IMG/VR virus record: IMGVR_UViG_3300000553_000148 | Span: 12-35,008 of that record | DNA from: a virus | Length of the DNA stretch: 34,997 nt | Strand: one strand, 5' to 3' | Part shown: one piece after another, positions 7,513 through 16,407 of the stretch | Position numbering within the stretch: position 1 is the first letter of the stretch | How the letters are laid out: each line of letters begins with the position of its first letter | Notes under the pieces: generated by a model | Databases searched by the model: none | What the model was told of the DNA's origin: nothing | What the model saw: only the letters and a program-made list of their open reading frames with translations | Program-made: the position numbers and the translations under genes

Positions 7513-8490
7513 TTATTCCCACAGCATCATGTAGGACGCCTGGCCATCGGGGTTCCCGTCAAACAATCGCGGGCCCACGTTGTCATAGAGTCGCCCGCAC
7601 GGCATGTAGGCGTGTGACACGCCATACATGGGCATGTTCAGGGGCTGCCCCGCTGGAGCGTCCCAATACGTATACATAACCAGCGACCTGATCGGGTTGG
7701 ATGGCTGACCCGCAAATAGGCGAATAGGGCAGACTCCGAACGTGTTCGACTCGCCCGAGAAACTAGCGGTAGTCAAGCTGGCGCCAGTCGGGACAGCTCC
7801 GATCACATTAAGGCTCAGCGCAAAGTTACGTGTAGGGGTTGCATACTGCGACATGGGTCCAATCGGGCCAATGCCAAGTTCCGTTCCACGGCCACTACCA
7901 GACGCCATGAACGCCACGTCGCTATTGTCGTTTCCGTTAACGTCCTGGCCCCGCTCGATGGCGAACGTCAAACCCTCGTGTGAGACCGTCTCCATGGCTC
8001 CGAATACCACAGCCACGCGGTTGGGTGCAGCACTCCCGAAACACGTTCCCTCGGCGGAGATAACGGAAGGCGTTGTCTCCGGGACGTTGAATCCATTTCC
8101 GTTGGGATACCCGTGCACGATAACGCGAGGGATCTTGACGCCGGTGATGGTGCCAGATCCGTTTGACCCAGTTCCGATGGTGATCCAAACAGCCGGGAAC
8201 CCAGTTCCAAACGAACCACAACCGTATTCGATCTTCACAAACACGGGAGCCGTGGACTGGAGTGCGTCGTTCATACGGAAAATGTGATAACCCTTGGCCT
8301 GCGGGGCCAGCGTGCAGGCTGACATCGACGCGGTCGTAGCCTGTCCCGTGTCCGAAGTCTTGACCCATCCGCCCGCCAGGAACAGATTCTCGATGAATCC
8401 AACCCACTGTCGGATGCAAACGACAGTGGCCCCGAGACCGGTCACGATCGAATCGGACCTTGTGGAAATTTGCGCCATGCTGGTTGCCAT
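7513..8490 (-). CDS. Phage tail structural protein (325 aa)
   Basis: Starts at ATG after CAGGAGTAAAA. The N-terminal third has a hydrophobic segment (WVGFIENLFLAGGWV) and the segment YHIFRMNDALQSTAPVFVKI followed by GFPAVWITIGTGSNGSGTITG. This kind of segment recurs in phage tail-tip and fibre-region proteins of unknown fold. Composition is Gly/Ser/Thr-rich and beta-prone. It lies between the two paralogous proteins that share the NLGLPL attachment domain, so it probably belongs to the same appendage complex. No enzyme motif is seen. Confidence 0.65.
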   Translation of the reverse strand: MATSMAQISTRSDSIVTGLGATVVCIRQWVGFIENLFLAGGWVKTSDTGQATTASMSACTLAPQAKGYHIFRMNDALQSTAPVFVKIEYGCGSFGTGFPAVWITIGTGSNGSGTITGVKIPRVIVHGYPNGNGFNVPETTPSVISAEGTCFGSAAPNRVAVVFGAMETVSHEGLTFAIERGQDVNGNDNSDVAFMASGSGRGTELGIGPIGPMSQYATPTRNFALSLNVIGAVPTGASLTTASFSGESNTFGVCPIRLFAGQPSNPIRSLVMYTYWDAPAGQPLNMPMYGVSHAYMPCGRLYDNVGPRLFDGNPDGQASYMMLWE

Positions 8491-8492
8491 TT

Positions 8493-9086
8493 TTACTCCT
8501 GAACGAGGTGGGTAATGGTCGCGGTGATGACACGCGCCACGGTGTCGTTATTGGTGACGGCCAGGTAACCGACCGAGCTCTCGGGCGTATCGCGATTCGT
8601 GAACACCGACACGGGGCTCTGGTTGACCGACATGGCGCCGAGCACCAGGGTGTTCTGGCAGATCAGGCCCTTGCCCGTGGGTGGGACGTCGGTGGTCAAC
8701 CGGCCGTAGTCCGCCAATCGCGAGGCGCTGCTCTCGTACAGCCGAACCTCAGCCGGGTAGTTGGTGGCCACGGTGAGGATCATGGTGCACGGGGCCAGGG
8801 TGATCGGGATCAGCGTGACGGAGGTGGCGGGGATGAGCGTGGTCGTGGCGGTGGACGTCTTGCGCTTGAACTTGTCCTGCAGGTCCGCGATCTCCTGGTC
8901 TACGACGACGAGGTGCGTGTTGATGGCCGTGATCGCAGAGTTGATCCCAGTGACCGCGGAGTCGAGGGTTGTGACCTCGCTGTCGATCGCCTGGAACCCG
9001 TCCCGAACAGCCTGGCCCCAGGCGCCATCGCCGTCGGGCACCAGTGGCAGTCCGATGTTGCCAGTCGTTAGCGGATAGTCGGACAT
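8493..9086 (-). CDS. Tail attachment-domain protein with coiled coil (197 aa)
   Basis: The ATG overlaps the TGA of the upstream gene (TGATG) and is preceded by GGGGGG; an alternative GTG four codons upstream is less favoured. Residues 10-35 (NIGLPLVPDG, WGQAVRDGFQAID) are followed by a short heptad-like segment (VTTLDSAVTGINSAITAINT). A beta domain follows, with EVRLYESSASRLADYGRL and SVGYLAVTNND. The start and the beta domain match the N-terminal 170 residues of the collagen-shaft fibre. It is likely a shorter sister subunit that attaches at the same tail site without a shaft. Confidence 0.7.
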   Translation of the reverse strand: MSDYPLTTGNIGLPLVPDGDGAWGQAVRDGFQAIDSEVTTLDSAVTGINSAITAINTHLVVVDQEIADLQDKFKRKTSTATTTLIPATSVTLIPITLAPCTMILTVATNYPAEVRLYESSASRLADYGRLTTDVPPTGKGLICQNTLVLGAMSVNQSPVSVFTNRDTPESSVGYLAVTNNDTVARVITATITHLVQE

Positions 9087-9694
9087 CAGTCCCCCCACGT
9101 GGCGTTGGCGAACTCACTGTCGCCGAAACCGAATACAGAGGCTCCAGAGCCCCAAGGGTTAGTGCACCAGGGGCCAATGCCCCAGCCGGCCAGGGTTGAG
9201 AGCACCGCGAGCGTGATGCCGTCGACGAGCCCAAGGCCGGAGAGCACGAGTTGGAGCTGGCTGTGGATCGCGCCTCGGTTATCAGACAGGCTGGGCCCGC
9301 GCTCCGTCACCAGGGCCGCGAACGACGGGATCGTGGAGCCCAAGAACGGCTCGACAAGGACGTTGGTATGGGCGGCTGCCTGAAGGATGTCCGCGTGGGC
9401 CTGGGCGGTCGTGATCGTGACGGGCGAGCTCCAGGAGCTGCCAGTCCAGGTTTCCACCAGGCTCGTTGTGCCGGCGGCCCACCTGAGCGAGAGCTCCTGG
9501 CGGAACCCCTTGTGGGCCCAGGAACGCTGTCGACTCGAGGCGGATCCCAGGACAGCCAGGGTGCCCTCGGGAACCCAGGACACGCTCCGGCCCTCTTTGA
9601 TGGTTGGCTGCAGCGTCCACCGGCACACGGCGGCACCGGTGGCGTCAAGGGACGTCACGCGGGTGCTCGGGGCCTTGCCGTAGACGGTTGCCAT
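9086..9694 (-). CDS. Tail protein, paralogue B of a tandem pair (202 aa)
   Basis: ATG preceded by TGGAG. The protein begins MATVYGKAPSTRVTSL and contains WAHKGFRQELSLRWAAG, VETWTGSSW, and SLSDNRGAIHSQLQLVL. These segments match the upstream 162-aa product in order (WAHHGFRPTLAIKWGVG, IETYSGGSY, NLKDNKGAYHTSLETTL), so the two are paralogues. This copy has an extra C-terminal tail of about 40 residues ending GFGDSEFANATWGD. It follows the tail-tip gene and probably builds part of the distal tail. No family name can be given. Confidence 0.65.
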   Translation of the reverse strand: MATVYGKAPSTRVTSLDATGAAVCRWTLQPTIKEGRSVSWVPEGTLAVLGSASSRQRSWAHKGFRQELSLRWAAGTTSLVETWTGSSWSSPVTITTAQAHADILQAAAHTNVLVEPFLGSTIPSFAALVTERGPSLSDNRGAIHSQLQLVLSGLGLVDGITLAVLSTLAGWGIGPWCTNPWGSGASVFGFGDSEFANATWGD

Positions 9695-9696
9695 GC

Positions 9697-10185
9697 TTAG
9701 CTCCAGGCCGGCAGGTCGGCGACGGTGGTGCCGATCAGGGTCGTCTCGAGCGAGGTGTGATAGGCGCCCTTGTTGTCTTTTAGATTCAGTGCCACGCCCG
9801 GGTCCGGCTGGGCCAGGAACGAGAACGCGTTGTCGAGGTGGGGCTGGACCAGCATCGGCTCCTTGAACCCGTAGGACAGGATCCTGGTGAGCGCGTCGGC
9901 GGTCAGGATCTGCGTCGGGGCCCCGTAGGACCCGCCAGAGTAGGTCTCGATGGTCGACTTGATGCCCACGCCCCACTTGATGGCCAGAGTGGGCCGGAAC
10001 CCGTGGTGTGCCCAGGTTTTCGCCCAGGCCGCCCCGCTGCCGAGCTGGCCGGCAGCGCCCTCAGGCTTGAACGAGAGGACCAGGCCCTCGGTGGATTCCT
10101 TTTGGAGGGTGATGCGGAAGGCAGGAATACCTCCGCTGTTGAGGACGATCCGGGTGGATCCGACGCCATAGACAACGAAACCCAT
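9697..10185 (-). CDS. Tail protein, paralogue A of a tandem pair (162 aa)
   Basis: The ATG overlaps the TAA of the 1097-aa tail-tip gene (TAATG). It begins MGFVVYGVGSTRIVLNSGG and shares collinear segments with the next gene. The shared features include WAHHGFRP, IETYSGGSY, an ADALTRIL helix, a VQPHLDNAFSFLA segment and the DNKGAYH motif. There is no signal peptide or membrane helix. Coupling to the tail-tip gene suggests a stoichiometric partner at the tail end. Function unknown beyond a structural role. Confidence 0.68.
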   Translation of the reverse strand: MGFVVYGVGSTRIVLNSGGIPAFRITLQKESTEGLVLSFKPEGAAGQLGSGAAWAKTWAHHGFRPTLAIKWGVGIKSTIETYSGGSYGAPTQILTADALTRILSYGFKEPMLVQPHLDNAFSFLAQPDPGVALNLKDNKGAYHTSLETTLIGTTVADLPAWS

Positions 10186-13100
10186 TAGCCCACCTGCATG
10201 AGAGAAACAGCGTTGACGAGACCAGCGCTCAGGGCGCTGTCATTGACCCGCAGGAGTTCGACGTCTACCGTGCGGTTTTCCTCGCCGCGCTTCATGGCCG
10301 TGATCTTGAACAGCTCGGTCGGGGCGGAGGTATAGGGGGTCAGCGAGATCAGGTCGCCGACAGTCCAGGAGGACCAGAACGTGGGCGGCATGTCCGCCGT
10401 GTTGCCGGTGCTCCGGTCGTGGAACGTCAGGGTGTGCACCTGCTGGGGCAGCCCGAACCAGTCCGCCCAGGCCCTTCCGATCGCCCGGGCAGCCGTGACA
10501 TCGCCCACCGTCTTGCCACAGTCGAGCTGGAGGGGCGAACCGCCCAGGTGGGAGGTGGGGACGATCACAGTGGCGCTGGAACCGGACACCGCGTCGTTGT
10601 AGGACACGCGCACCTCGGACAGGTAGGCCCGGCAGGTCTGCAGGACCTTCCTGGGCCCCTGCTCGGACGTCCAGCAGCTCGCGTGCTGCGTGGTGGCCGT
10701 GCGGACGTGGTGAGGGCCCGAGTTGCGTGACACCAGGCGGTAGGACCCATCGGGCATCGGCACAGCGGTGGCCAGCAGGGTTCCGCAGAGGGCGCCCAGG
10801 TAGTCGGTGGCGCTGAGGCTGGTGATGTCCAGGCGGCTGATCGTGGTCGAGATCTTCGTGTTGATCGTGAACAGGCGCCCACCGATCATGCCGATCATTT
10901 CGTCGCCGTTGCCGGTGCGGACCAGGCGGCAGGGGACAGATCCGGGAGGAACGAACTCGGAGATCGTCTCGCCACGGCTGAACCACCTGGTCGTGTCGCC
11001 CGGGTAGGACGGGTCCTCCTGCTCATCGCCGTTGTTGACGTTGAGAGAGCTGTCGAGCCACAGGAACCGCAGGTGGCGCGTGGTCGCGTAGTTGCTGTCG
11101 ACCATCGTCTCAATCCCGACCGCGTAGTAGCCGGCGATCGTCTTGGAACCAGCGGTGCCGGCCAGGGACAAGGGCTGGATCGACTGCGGGACGATCTCGA
11201 GCGTCTTGAAATCGACGCTGTTGACGGTGGTCCCGTTGAGCCGGTGCAGCCGGGTATGGGGATAGACCGTGCCGTTGATCGTCTCGGGATACGTGTGGAC
11301 GACCAGGCCGCCACCAATGGCCCACACGCCGGCAGTGTTGCCAGCGTCCAGTGCGGCTGTCTGGCGGACGGTGAGGTTCCCACTGGAGTCGGCGCTCAAC
11401 AGGGCCGCGCTGACGCTGGAATAGGGCAAGGCGCTGTCGGTGGTCGTCAGGGCCAGGATGGCCTCCTGTTCGTCGCCGGACGCGTAGATGCCCATTCCCA
11501 GGCCCATGACGGTGCCCGCCGGGAGCGAACCAGTGATCGTGGGGGTCACGGCGGATCCGAGTGTGTTGGCGGCGGTGTGCGGGGCGAAAGACCAGGCCCC
11601 GGAGCTCACCGAGTAGCGCCCTGGCTTGGCCGTCTGCGCGGCGAAATGGGCGTGCTTGGGGGACGAAATGGGCGTTGTGGCTGCAGCGTGGTTGGTCCAG
11701 TGGACCGAGGTGCCGTCCCAGTAGCTGTCGATGGCCTGCAGGGGGGTCGTGAGGGCGGCCCAGGTGCGCCAGGGGTGACGCCAGCCGTTGGTGGGCACGA
11801 TGGCCCCGCCAGACAGGTCGCCGGCCTGGCAGACGACCGGGGGAGCCAGGATGTTCGAACTGGCTGGGAACTGGTGCAGGTCGCCGAGGACGTCAAGCGG
11901 TGACGAGGCGGAGATCAGGCCGTTCCAGACGAACCCAGCATTAAACGATCCCGTCCAGACGCCGGCCATGGGGAAGGCGCCGTCGGTTTCGCGAGTGGGC
12001 CCGCGACGGGCCAGGCGGAGGTTGCCGGAGGTGTCCTTGGTTTGGAGGCTCGATACGCCGTAGAGCTGTGGGTTGGATACAGCGAGAGACTGCCAGCTCA
12101 CGACAGGTGCGCTGACGTCGGCAGGTTGCAGGTAGGTGGTGTCTAGCGCGAACGGCGCGAGCAGCGTCTCAGCCATGGCCACGCCGTCGAAATAGACCGG
12201 GTTGTGGCTGTTGCGCCGGATCCGCTTCACGAGGTTGATGTCCAGTGCACCGCTGAGGGGCGCACTGAGCCAGACCCACCCGCGCTCGCCGTCCACGTCC
12301 ACGATCGTGACGTCCTGAGTCGAGTAGCGCATGGCGCCAGAGCTGAGGTCGACCTGGAAGATGGACAGGACGTCACCAGGGACGAGCTGCTCCACGCAGG
12401 TGAGATGGAGGTAACGCTGGCCGTCAGAGCCACTGGCCGGAGCTGCCACGCCCTCTGCGAGCACGTAGTGGGTGCGCAGGGTCTCGGGAATGCCCCACTG
12501 GACCACGTCGCCCAGGTGGAGGTGGCCCGTCAGGTCGGGTGCCCCCTGCAGGGTCACTCGCAGCACGCGGAACGTCTGCAGCTCAGTCATGTTCGTGTAG
12601 TCCTGGTCGAGCTGCATTCCGCCGGATGTGGTGTGGATGGTATGGATCTCCTGGATCGTCGTGTCCCAGTCATAGCCGGCCACCGCGTAGGTTGTTCCGC
12701 CGATGACGATGGTCGAACTCGGCAGCGCGATGAACTCTGCCGGGGTGAACGAACCCGTGTCGCTGATGTGGTTGCCCATGAGTGTTCCTGCCAGGTTCCA
12801 AGCCTGGAGGCCGCCGGTCCAAGAGAACTGGCCCTGGGTCCACAGGGCGGCCTCAATTGCGGCTGCGTTCGACCTTGCGACGTAGGGGCCTGCGAACCCG
12901 CTGGTTTTGTCTACCAGGATCTGGTCCGCGCTCTCCATTGTGAAATTCTGCGAGGCCGTGGTCGGAAGGACGGGGTATGGCCGGGAGGCGCCAGCGATCA
13001 GCGGGTTGCCGGCGTCGTCCGCGATCAATCGCTCCGCCATGAGCTGCGAAGCGTGCAGGGCGGTGAACCGGAGCATGGCATTCGCCTCGTCCCACTCGAT

Positions 13101-13478
13101 CGAGGTCTCGTCCACGTAGCCGGACCAGCGCAGGGCCGAGCCGGTGCTCCAAACCTCGGTGATCTGGATCCAGGGCCCGAAATAGCGCATGGGCAGCCCC
13201 ATGGTCGAGCTACTGGGCCCGAGGGATGCTGCCAGGCTGCCGTCTTTGTCCACCAGGTCGAGGTTGATAGACCCGAATGAGCTCTTGCTGAGGTCGCGCT
13301 CAAGGGTGGCATCGAACGCGGCCAGTGGGCACAGGTAGGGGGTCAGGTCGATCGTGTGTAGTCCGTTGGCAGTGATCGGATCCGTTGCGACGGGAACAGT
13401 AGAAGGGCCCCAAATCGTGGGCCAGGTGACGTCCGGTGTTCCGAGGCGCTCAATGGCTTTGACAGTCCAGGTCGACAT
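10185..13478 (-). CDS. Tail-tip / hub protein (1097 aa)
   Basis: Starts at an ATG overlapping the tape-measure TAA. The N-terminal 130 residues (for example LERDLSKSSFGSINLDLVD and RWSGYVDETSIEWDE) have the ring or hub-domain look of tail-tip proteins. The C-terminal 150 residues (RVSYNDAVSGSS, HTLTFHDRSTGN, WTVGDLISLTPY, ENRTVDVELLRVN) resemble hub domains that end in a strand-rich barrel. The middle is beta-rich and low in Lys. In siphophages the large gene right after the tape measure usually encodes the distal tail or tail-associated protein, and the length fits. No peptidase or lysozyme motif was found. Confidence 0.75.
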   Translation of the reverse strand: MSTWTVKAIERLGTPDVTWPTIWGPSTVPVATDPITANGLHTIDLTPYLCPLAAFDATLERDLSKSSFGSINLDLVDKDGSLAASLGPSSSTMGLPMRYFGPWIQITEVWSTGSALRWSGYVDETSIEWDEANAMLRFTALHASQLMAERLIADDAGNPLIAGASRPYPVLPTTASQNFTMESADQILVDKTSGFAGPYVARSNAAAIEAALWTQGQFSWTGGLQAWNLAGTLMGNHISDTGSFTPAEFIALPSSTIVIGGTTYAVAGYDWDTTIQEIHTIHTTSGGMQLDQDYTNMTELQTFRVLRVTLQGAPDLTGHLHLGDVVQWGIPETLRTHYVLAEGVAAPASGSDGQRYLHLTCVEQLVPGDVLSIFQVDLSSGAMRYSTQDVTIVDVDGERGWVWLSAPLSGALDINLVKRIRRNSHNPVYFDGVAMAETLLAPFALDTTYLQPADVSAPVVSWQSLAVSNPQLYGVSSLQTKDTSGNLRLARRGPTRETDGAFPMAGVWTGSFNAGFVWNGLISASSPLDVLGDLHQFPASSNILAPPVVCQAGDLSGGAIVPTNGWRHPWRTWAALTTPLQAIDSYWDGTSVHWTNHAAATTPISSPKHAHFAAQTAKPGRYSVSSGAWSFAPHTAANTLGSAVTPTITGSLPAGTVMGLGMGIYASGDEQEAILALTTTDSALPYSSVSAALLSADSSGNLTVRQTAALDAGNTAGVWAIGGGLVVHTYPETINGTVYPHTRLHRLNGTTVNSVDFKTLEIVPQSIQPLSLAGTAGSKTIAGYYAVGIETMVDSNYATTRHLRFLWLDSSLNVNNGDEQEDPSYPGDTTRWFSRGETISEFVPPGSVPCRLVRTGNGDEMIGMIGGRLFTINTKISTTISRLDITSLSATDYLGALCGTLLATAVPMPDGSYRLVSRNSGPHHVRTATTQHASCWTSEQGPRKVLQTCRAYLSEVRVSYNDAVSGSSATVIVPTSHLGGSPLQLDCGKTVGDVTAARAIGRAWADWFGLPQQVHTLTFHDRSTGNTADMPPTFWSSWTVGDLISLTPYTSAPTELFKITAMKRGEENRTVDVELLRVNDSALSAGLVNAVSLMQVG

Positions 13479-16099
13479 TAGATCGCTCCGTTGACGACGC
13501 GGCCAGGGACGATGACCGAACCACGGCGCTGACCGGCCACCTGCAGGCCCTTGAGGACCAGGTTGCCCAGGCGCTCCATGCCGCGGTCGCTCGTGTCCAT
13601 GATCTGAGCGCCGGCCATGCTGATGTGGACCTGGTGGAGGCCACCGTCGCCGCCGGAAGTTCCGGCCGCCAGGGCAGAGCCATACGAACTGTAGCCAGAT
13701 ACCTGACCCTGACGGCCAACCACACTCGCAGCCAGATCAGCCGCGAACGTCTTGAAGTCGGTTTCAGGGGCCACGACCTCGCGAACGCCCGGGACCTCGC
13801 CCATGAGGGCCAGGGTGGGGCCGTCGATCACGCCGCCAGTGGCGAAGGCAGTCGCGGCCACGGCAGCCATGGAGCCTTCCATCTCGGCGATCTGCGCGAT
13901 GGCCAGGCCCTCGCCCACGAACGGAATGTCCGCGTATGAGGCCCAGGTCTCGGCAGCGGCCAGGACTGCGGCAGCATCTGCGGCCTCTAGCATGGCGATC
14001 GTCTTGACTTCGAGCGCGGCGACAGTCTCGGCAGATGTGGCGGCCTGTGTCGTAGCGACGGCAGCCTCCTCTGTGGATTGCGCAGCCGTGTCCGCCTTCT
14101 TGAACATGCTGTAGCCGACCTCGATGCCCTTGTTGATGAGCAGACGGGCAGCCATCGAGGCCAGAGACTGGACGACCTCCTGGGCCAGCGACTTCCACAT
14201 GGCCTGCAGGGACTTCTTGAAGCTGGCTCCGTTGACGAGGACGTCAGCCATGGCCTTGCCTAGCCCATTCGACAGGGAGGTGGCCATCTGGTGGGCCGCA
14301 TCGGCGACCTGCTGGCCAATCGACTTGGCCTCGTTGGCGAACCGCTGGAAGCCGGAGCGCAGAGCGTCCCAGGTGCTCATGTTCTGCTCGCGCTCGCGCA
14401 GGGAGATCTTCTCCATGTCGACGGCGTGCTTGTCCTTCAGTGCGAGGATCTTCGCGTTGATCTCAGCGATCTTCTCGGGCTTCTGGCCTTCGAGCGCGAG
14501 TTCCTTGTTGAGCTCGTCCAGCTCCAACTTGTATTTCTTGCCCTCGAGAGCCTCGGTCTGCCGGATGGCGTCGGCGCTGCTGATTAGACCGAGCTTCTCG
14601 AGGTTCTGGATCTTCAAGACTTCCAGGCTCTGCTCTGCGGCGATGTGGGAACGCTGAGACTCCAGCATGATGCCGTTGACCTTGTTCTGCTCCTCTTGCC
14701 GCTTCTTGTCGTAGTTGGCCTGGATTCCAAGAGACGCAGCGCTGGCGATCTCGTTAATCTTGGCCCGCTCCTGGGCAGCCTGGTCTCCGGTTAGTTGGCC
14801 CTTCTGCCGCTTCTTTTCCACCTCGTCAAGGTCCTGCTCATATTTGAGCGCGAGCTTGATGTATTCGATCTCCTCCTGCTTGTCGATGGTCGTCTTGTCG
14901 GCGAACTCCAGAGCCTGCGCGTCCAGCTTGAGCATGTCCTGCTTAAAGGTGTTTTCCTTCTCGCGGTGTTCTTTGGTGTCAGCGTGGTTGCCATCGGCGG
15001 ACTCAGCTTTGCCCTTTTTCTTGGGCCCAAGGCCCATGAGCTTCATGGTCGATTCGGTGTAATCGTCCTCGATCGACTTCATTGTCAGAGCGTGGGTTGC
15101 AGCCTCTTGCTCCTCTTTTGCGCGGTAGTCGGCCCAAATCTTCTTCAGGGCACCCACCTTGTCTTTCTCTTTGACGATCGCGATAGCGGCTGCGACGTTG
15201 GCGGAAACGGCATTCATGGCGTGGCTGATACCCGACGTGATGACCTCCCACAGCTTGCGGAACGTCTCCCGGATGGCGTTGACCATCTGATAGAGACCGC
15301 TGAACGCGTTGCTCAGGGACGAGACGGCCTCGGGACCGTTTTGGGCCAGGTCGTCGTTGAACGCCTCCAGCACCGGCATGAGCTCTTTGCCGATGGTGAT
15401 CTTGACGCCCTTCATCGTCAGGTCGAGCTCCTCTTGGCTCTTGCGGTAGGCATTTACAGCCTCCACCGAGTCGCTGCCGACAATGAGGTTGAGCTTCTCA
15501 GCCTTGACCCGAGCCTCCTCCAGGGCCTCCGCAGTGATGCCGAGGTATTTGCGGACCTCCATGAAATTGCGGCCGAAAATCTGCGTGGACGCGACGTTGG
15601 CGTCGGTGCCGGCCTTCATGTTTTTCAGGGCCCCGAACGTGTCGAGCAGGATGTCCTTCGAGCCCCGCAGGTGGCCGTTGCTGTCGCGAGTCGCGACGCC
15701 CAGGTTGTGGAACGCGTCCTCATTCGTATTGAGAGAGCGCGTCATTTTGGCGACGATGCCCTGGAACGTGTCGGCATCACCGTGCACGCCCTTGATGGCC
15801 ACACCGAACGCTGATGCGTCCTCGGTGGAGGTGCCAAGCGTTTTGGCCAGTTTCTGAGCCTCGACTGTCCAGTCCTTGGTCTCGTTGACCATGTCCTTGA
15901 ACATCGCACCGCCGCCAATGATGGCGCCCAGTGCGGCCAGGGGGGCCGCGAGGTTCTTGATGACAGCGCCCATGCCGGTGAACTGCTTTTCGACCTGACT
16001 CGTGCTGTCCTTCACGCCGGCGCTGAACTTCGCGAGGGCAGCCAAGGCCCCACCAGCATCACCGGAGATCAGGAATTTCAGCTCGGAGTTGCTGGCCAT
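13478..16099 (-). CDS. Tape measure protein
   Basis: An 873-aa protein starting at ATG after AGGTGA. The N-terminus (SELKFLISGDAGGALAALAKFSAGV) and the hydrophobic NLAAPLAALGAIIGGGAMF near residue 50 are typical of tape measures. A long Lys/Glu/Gln-rich helical centre follows (for example KKRQKGQLTGDQAAQERAKI), then an Ala-rich C-terminal part with several hydrophobic stretches. It sits directly after the frameshifted chaperone pair and before the tail-tip gene, as in lambda-like phages. By the usual rule of about 0.15 nm per residue, the tail would be roughly 130 nm long; that is an inference. Confidence 0.92.
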   Translation of the reverse strand: MASNSELKFLISGDAGGALAALAKFSAGVKDSTSQVEKQFTGMGAVIKNLAAPLAALGAIIGGGAMFKDMVNETKDWTVEAQKLAKTLGTSTEDASAFGVAIKGVHGDADTFQGIVAKMTRSLNTNEDAFHNLGVATRDSNGHLRGSKDILLDTFGALKNMKAGTDANVASTQIFGRNFMEVRKYLGITAEALEEARVKAEKLNLIVGSDSVEAVNAYRKSQEELDLTMKGVKITIGKELMPVLEAFNDDLAQNGPEAVSSLSNAFSGLYQMVNAIRETFRKLWEVITSGISHAMNAVSANVAAAIAIVKEKDKVGALKKIWADYRAKEEQEAATHALTMKSIEDDYTESTMKLMGLGPKKKGKAESADGNHADTKEHREKENTFKQDMLKLDAQALEFADKTTIDKQEEIEYIKLALKYEQDLDEVEKKRQKGQLTGDQAAQERAKINEIASAASLGIQANYDKKRQEEQNKVNGIMLESQRSHIAAEQSLEVLKIQNLEKLGLISSADAIRQTEALEGKKYKLELDELNKELALEGQKPEKIAEINAKILALKDKHAVDMEKISLREREQNMSTWDALRSGFQRFANEAKSIGQQVADAAHQMATSLSNGLGKAMADVLVNGASFKKSLQAMWKSLAQEVVQSLASMAARLLINKGIEVGYSMFKKADTAAQSTEEAAVATTQAATSAETVAALEVKTIAMLEAADAAAVLAAAETWASYADIPFVGEGLAIAQIAEMEGSMAAVAATAFATGGVIDGPTLALMGEVPGVREVVAPETDFKTFAADLAASVVGRQGQVSGYSSYGSALAAGTSGGDGGLHQVHISMAGAQIMDTSDRGMERLGNLVLKGLQVAGQRRGSVIVPGRVVNGAI

Positions 16100-16107
16100 A
16101 GGGTCAC

Positions 16108-16407
16108 CTAGTCGTCGAAATCTGGTGGTTCAGGTGGGTCGGGTGCTTTGGAGTAGGCTGAGAGGCTGGAGGCCCAAATCTGGAGGCTCTGCGCATGGGC
16201 CGCGATGGTGCGCTCTTTGAGGTGGTGCTCAGCGAGTGCGAATGCCTGATCTGCGGGAACGTGGGCAGCTTGGACCCAGCCGCCAACCATTGGCGCGATG
16301 AGGCGCCTGATTAGGTGGCGGTCGTCTTTGGGGGCTTGGCTTTGCTCTTGGCTGGGGCGCCATCGGAAGAGATATTTGTGCCTCTCACGGAGATGCCCCA
16401 TTCGGTA
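16108..16407 (-). CDS. Tail assembly chaperone, frameshift extension (T part of GT)
   Basis: This frame adds 99 residues to the first 104 of the G-like protein if ribosomes slip back one base at the T7 tract, giving a 203-aa fusion. The extension starts YRMGHLRERHKYLFRW, is Arg/His-rich, and ends in the acidic PDPPEPPDFDD. It overlaps the zero-frame gene by about 100 bp and stops eight bases before the tape-measure start. It has no good ribosome site of its own at its internal ATG (16401). G/GT pairs with -1 frameshifts directly before the tape measure are standard in long-tailed phages. Confidence 0.85.
   Translation of the reverse strand, partial: YRMGHLRERHKYLFRWRPSQEQSQAPKDDRHLIRRLIAPMVGGWVQAAHVPADQAFALAEHHLKERTIAAHAQSLQIWASSLSAYSKAPDPPEPPDFDD

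Noticed and set aside
12204-13280. 358-codon plus-strand open frame opposite the tail-tip gene
   Set aside because: Antisense shadow of a high-GC gene with no domain and atypical His/Arg/Val-rich composition. Similar long shadows at 1946-3073 and 6421-7617 were rejected for the same reason.
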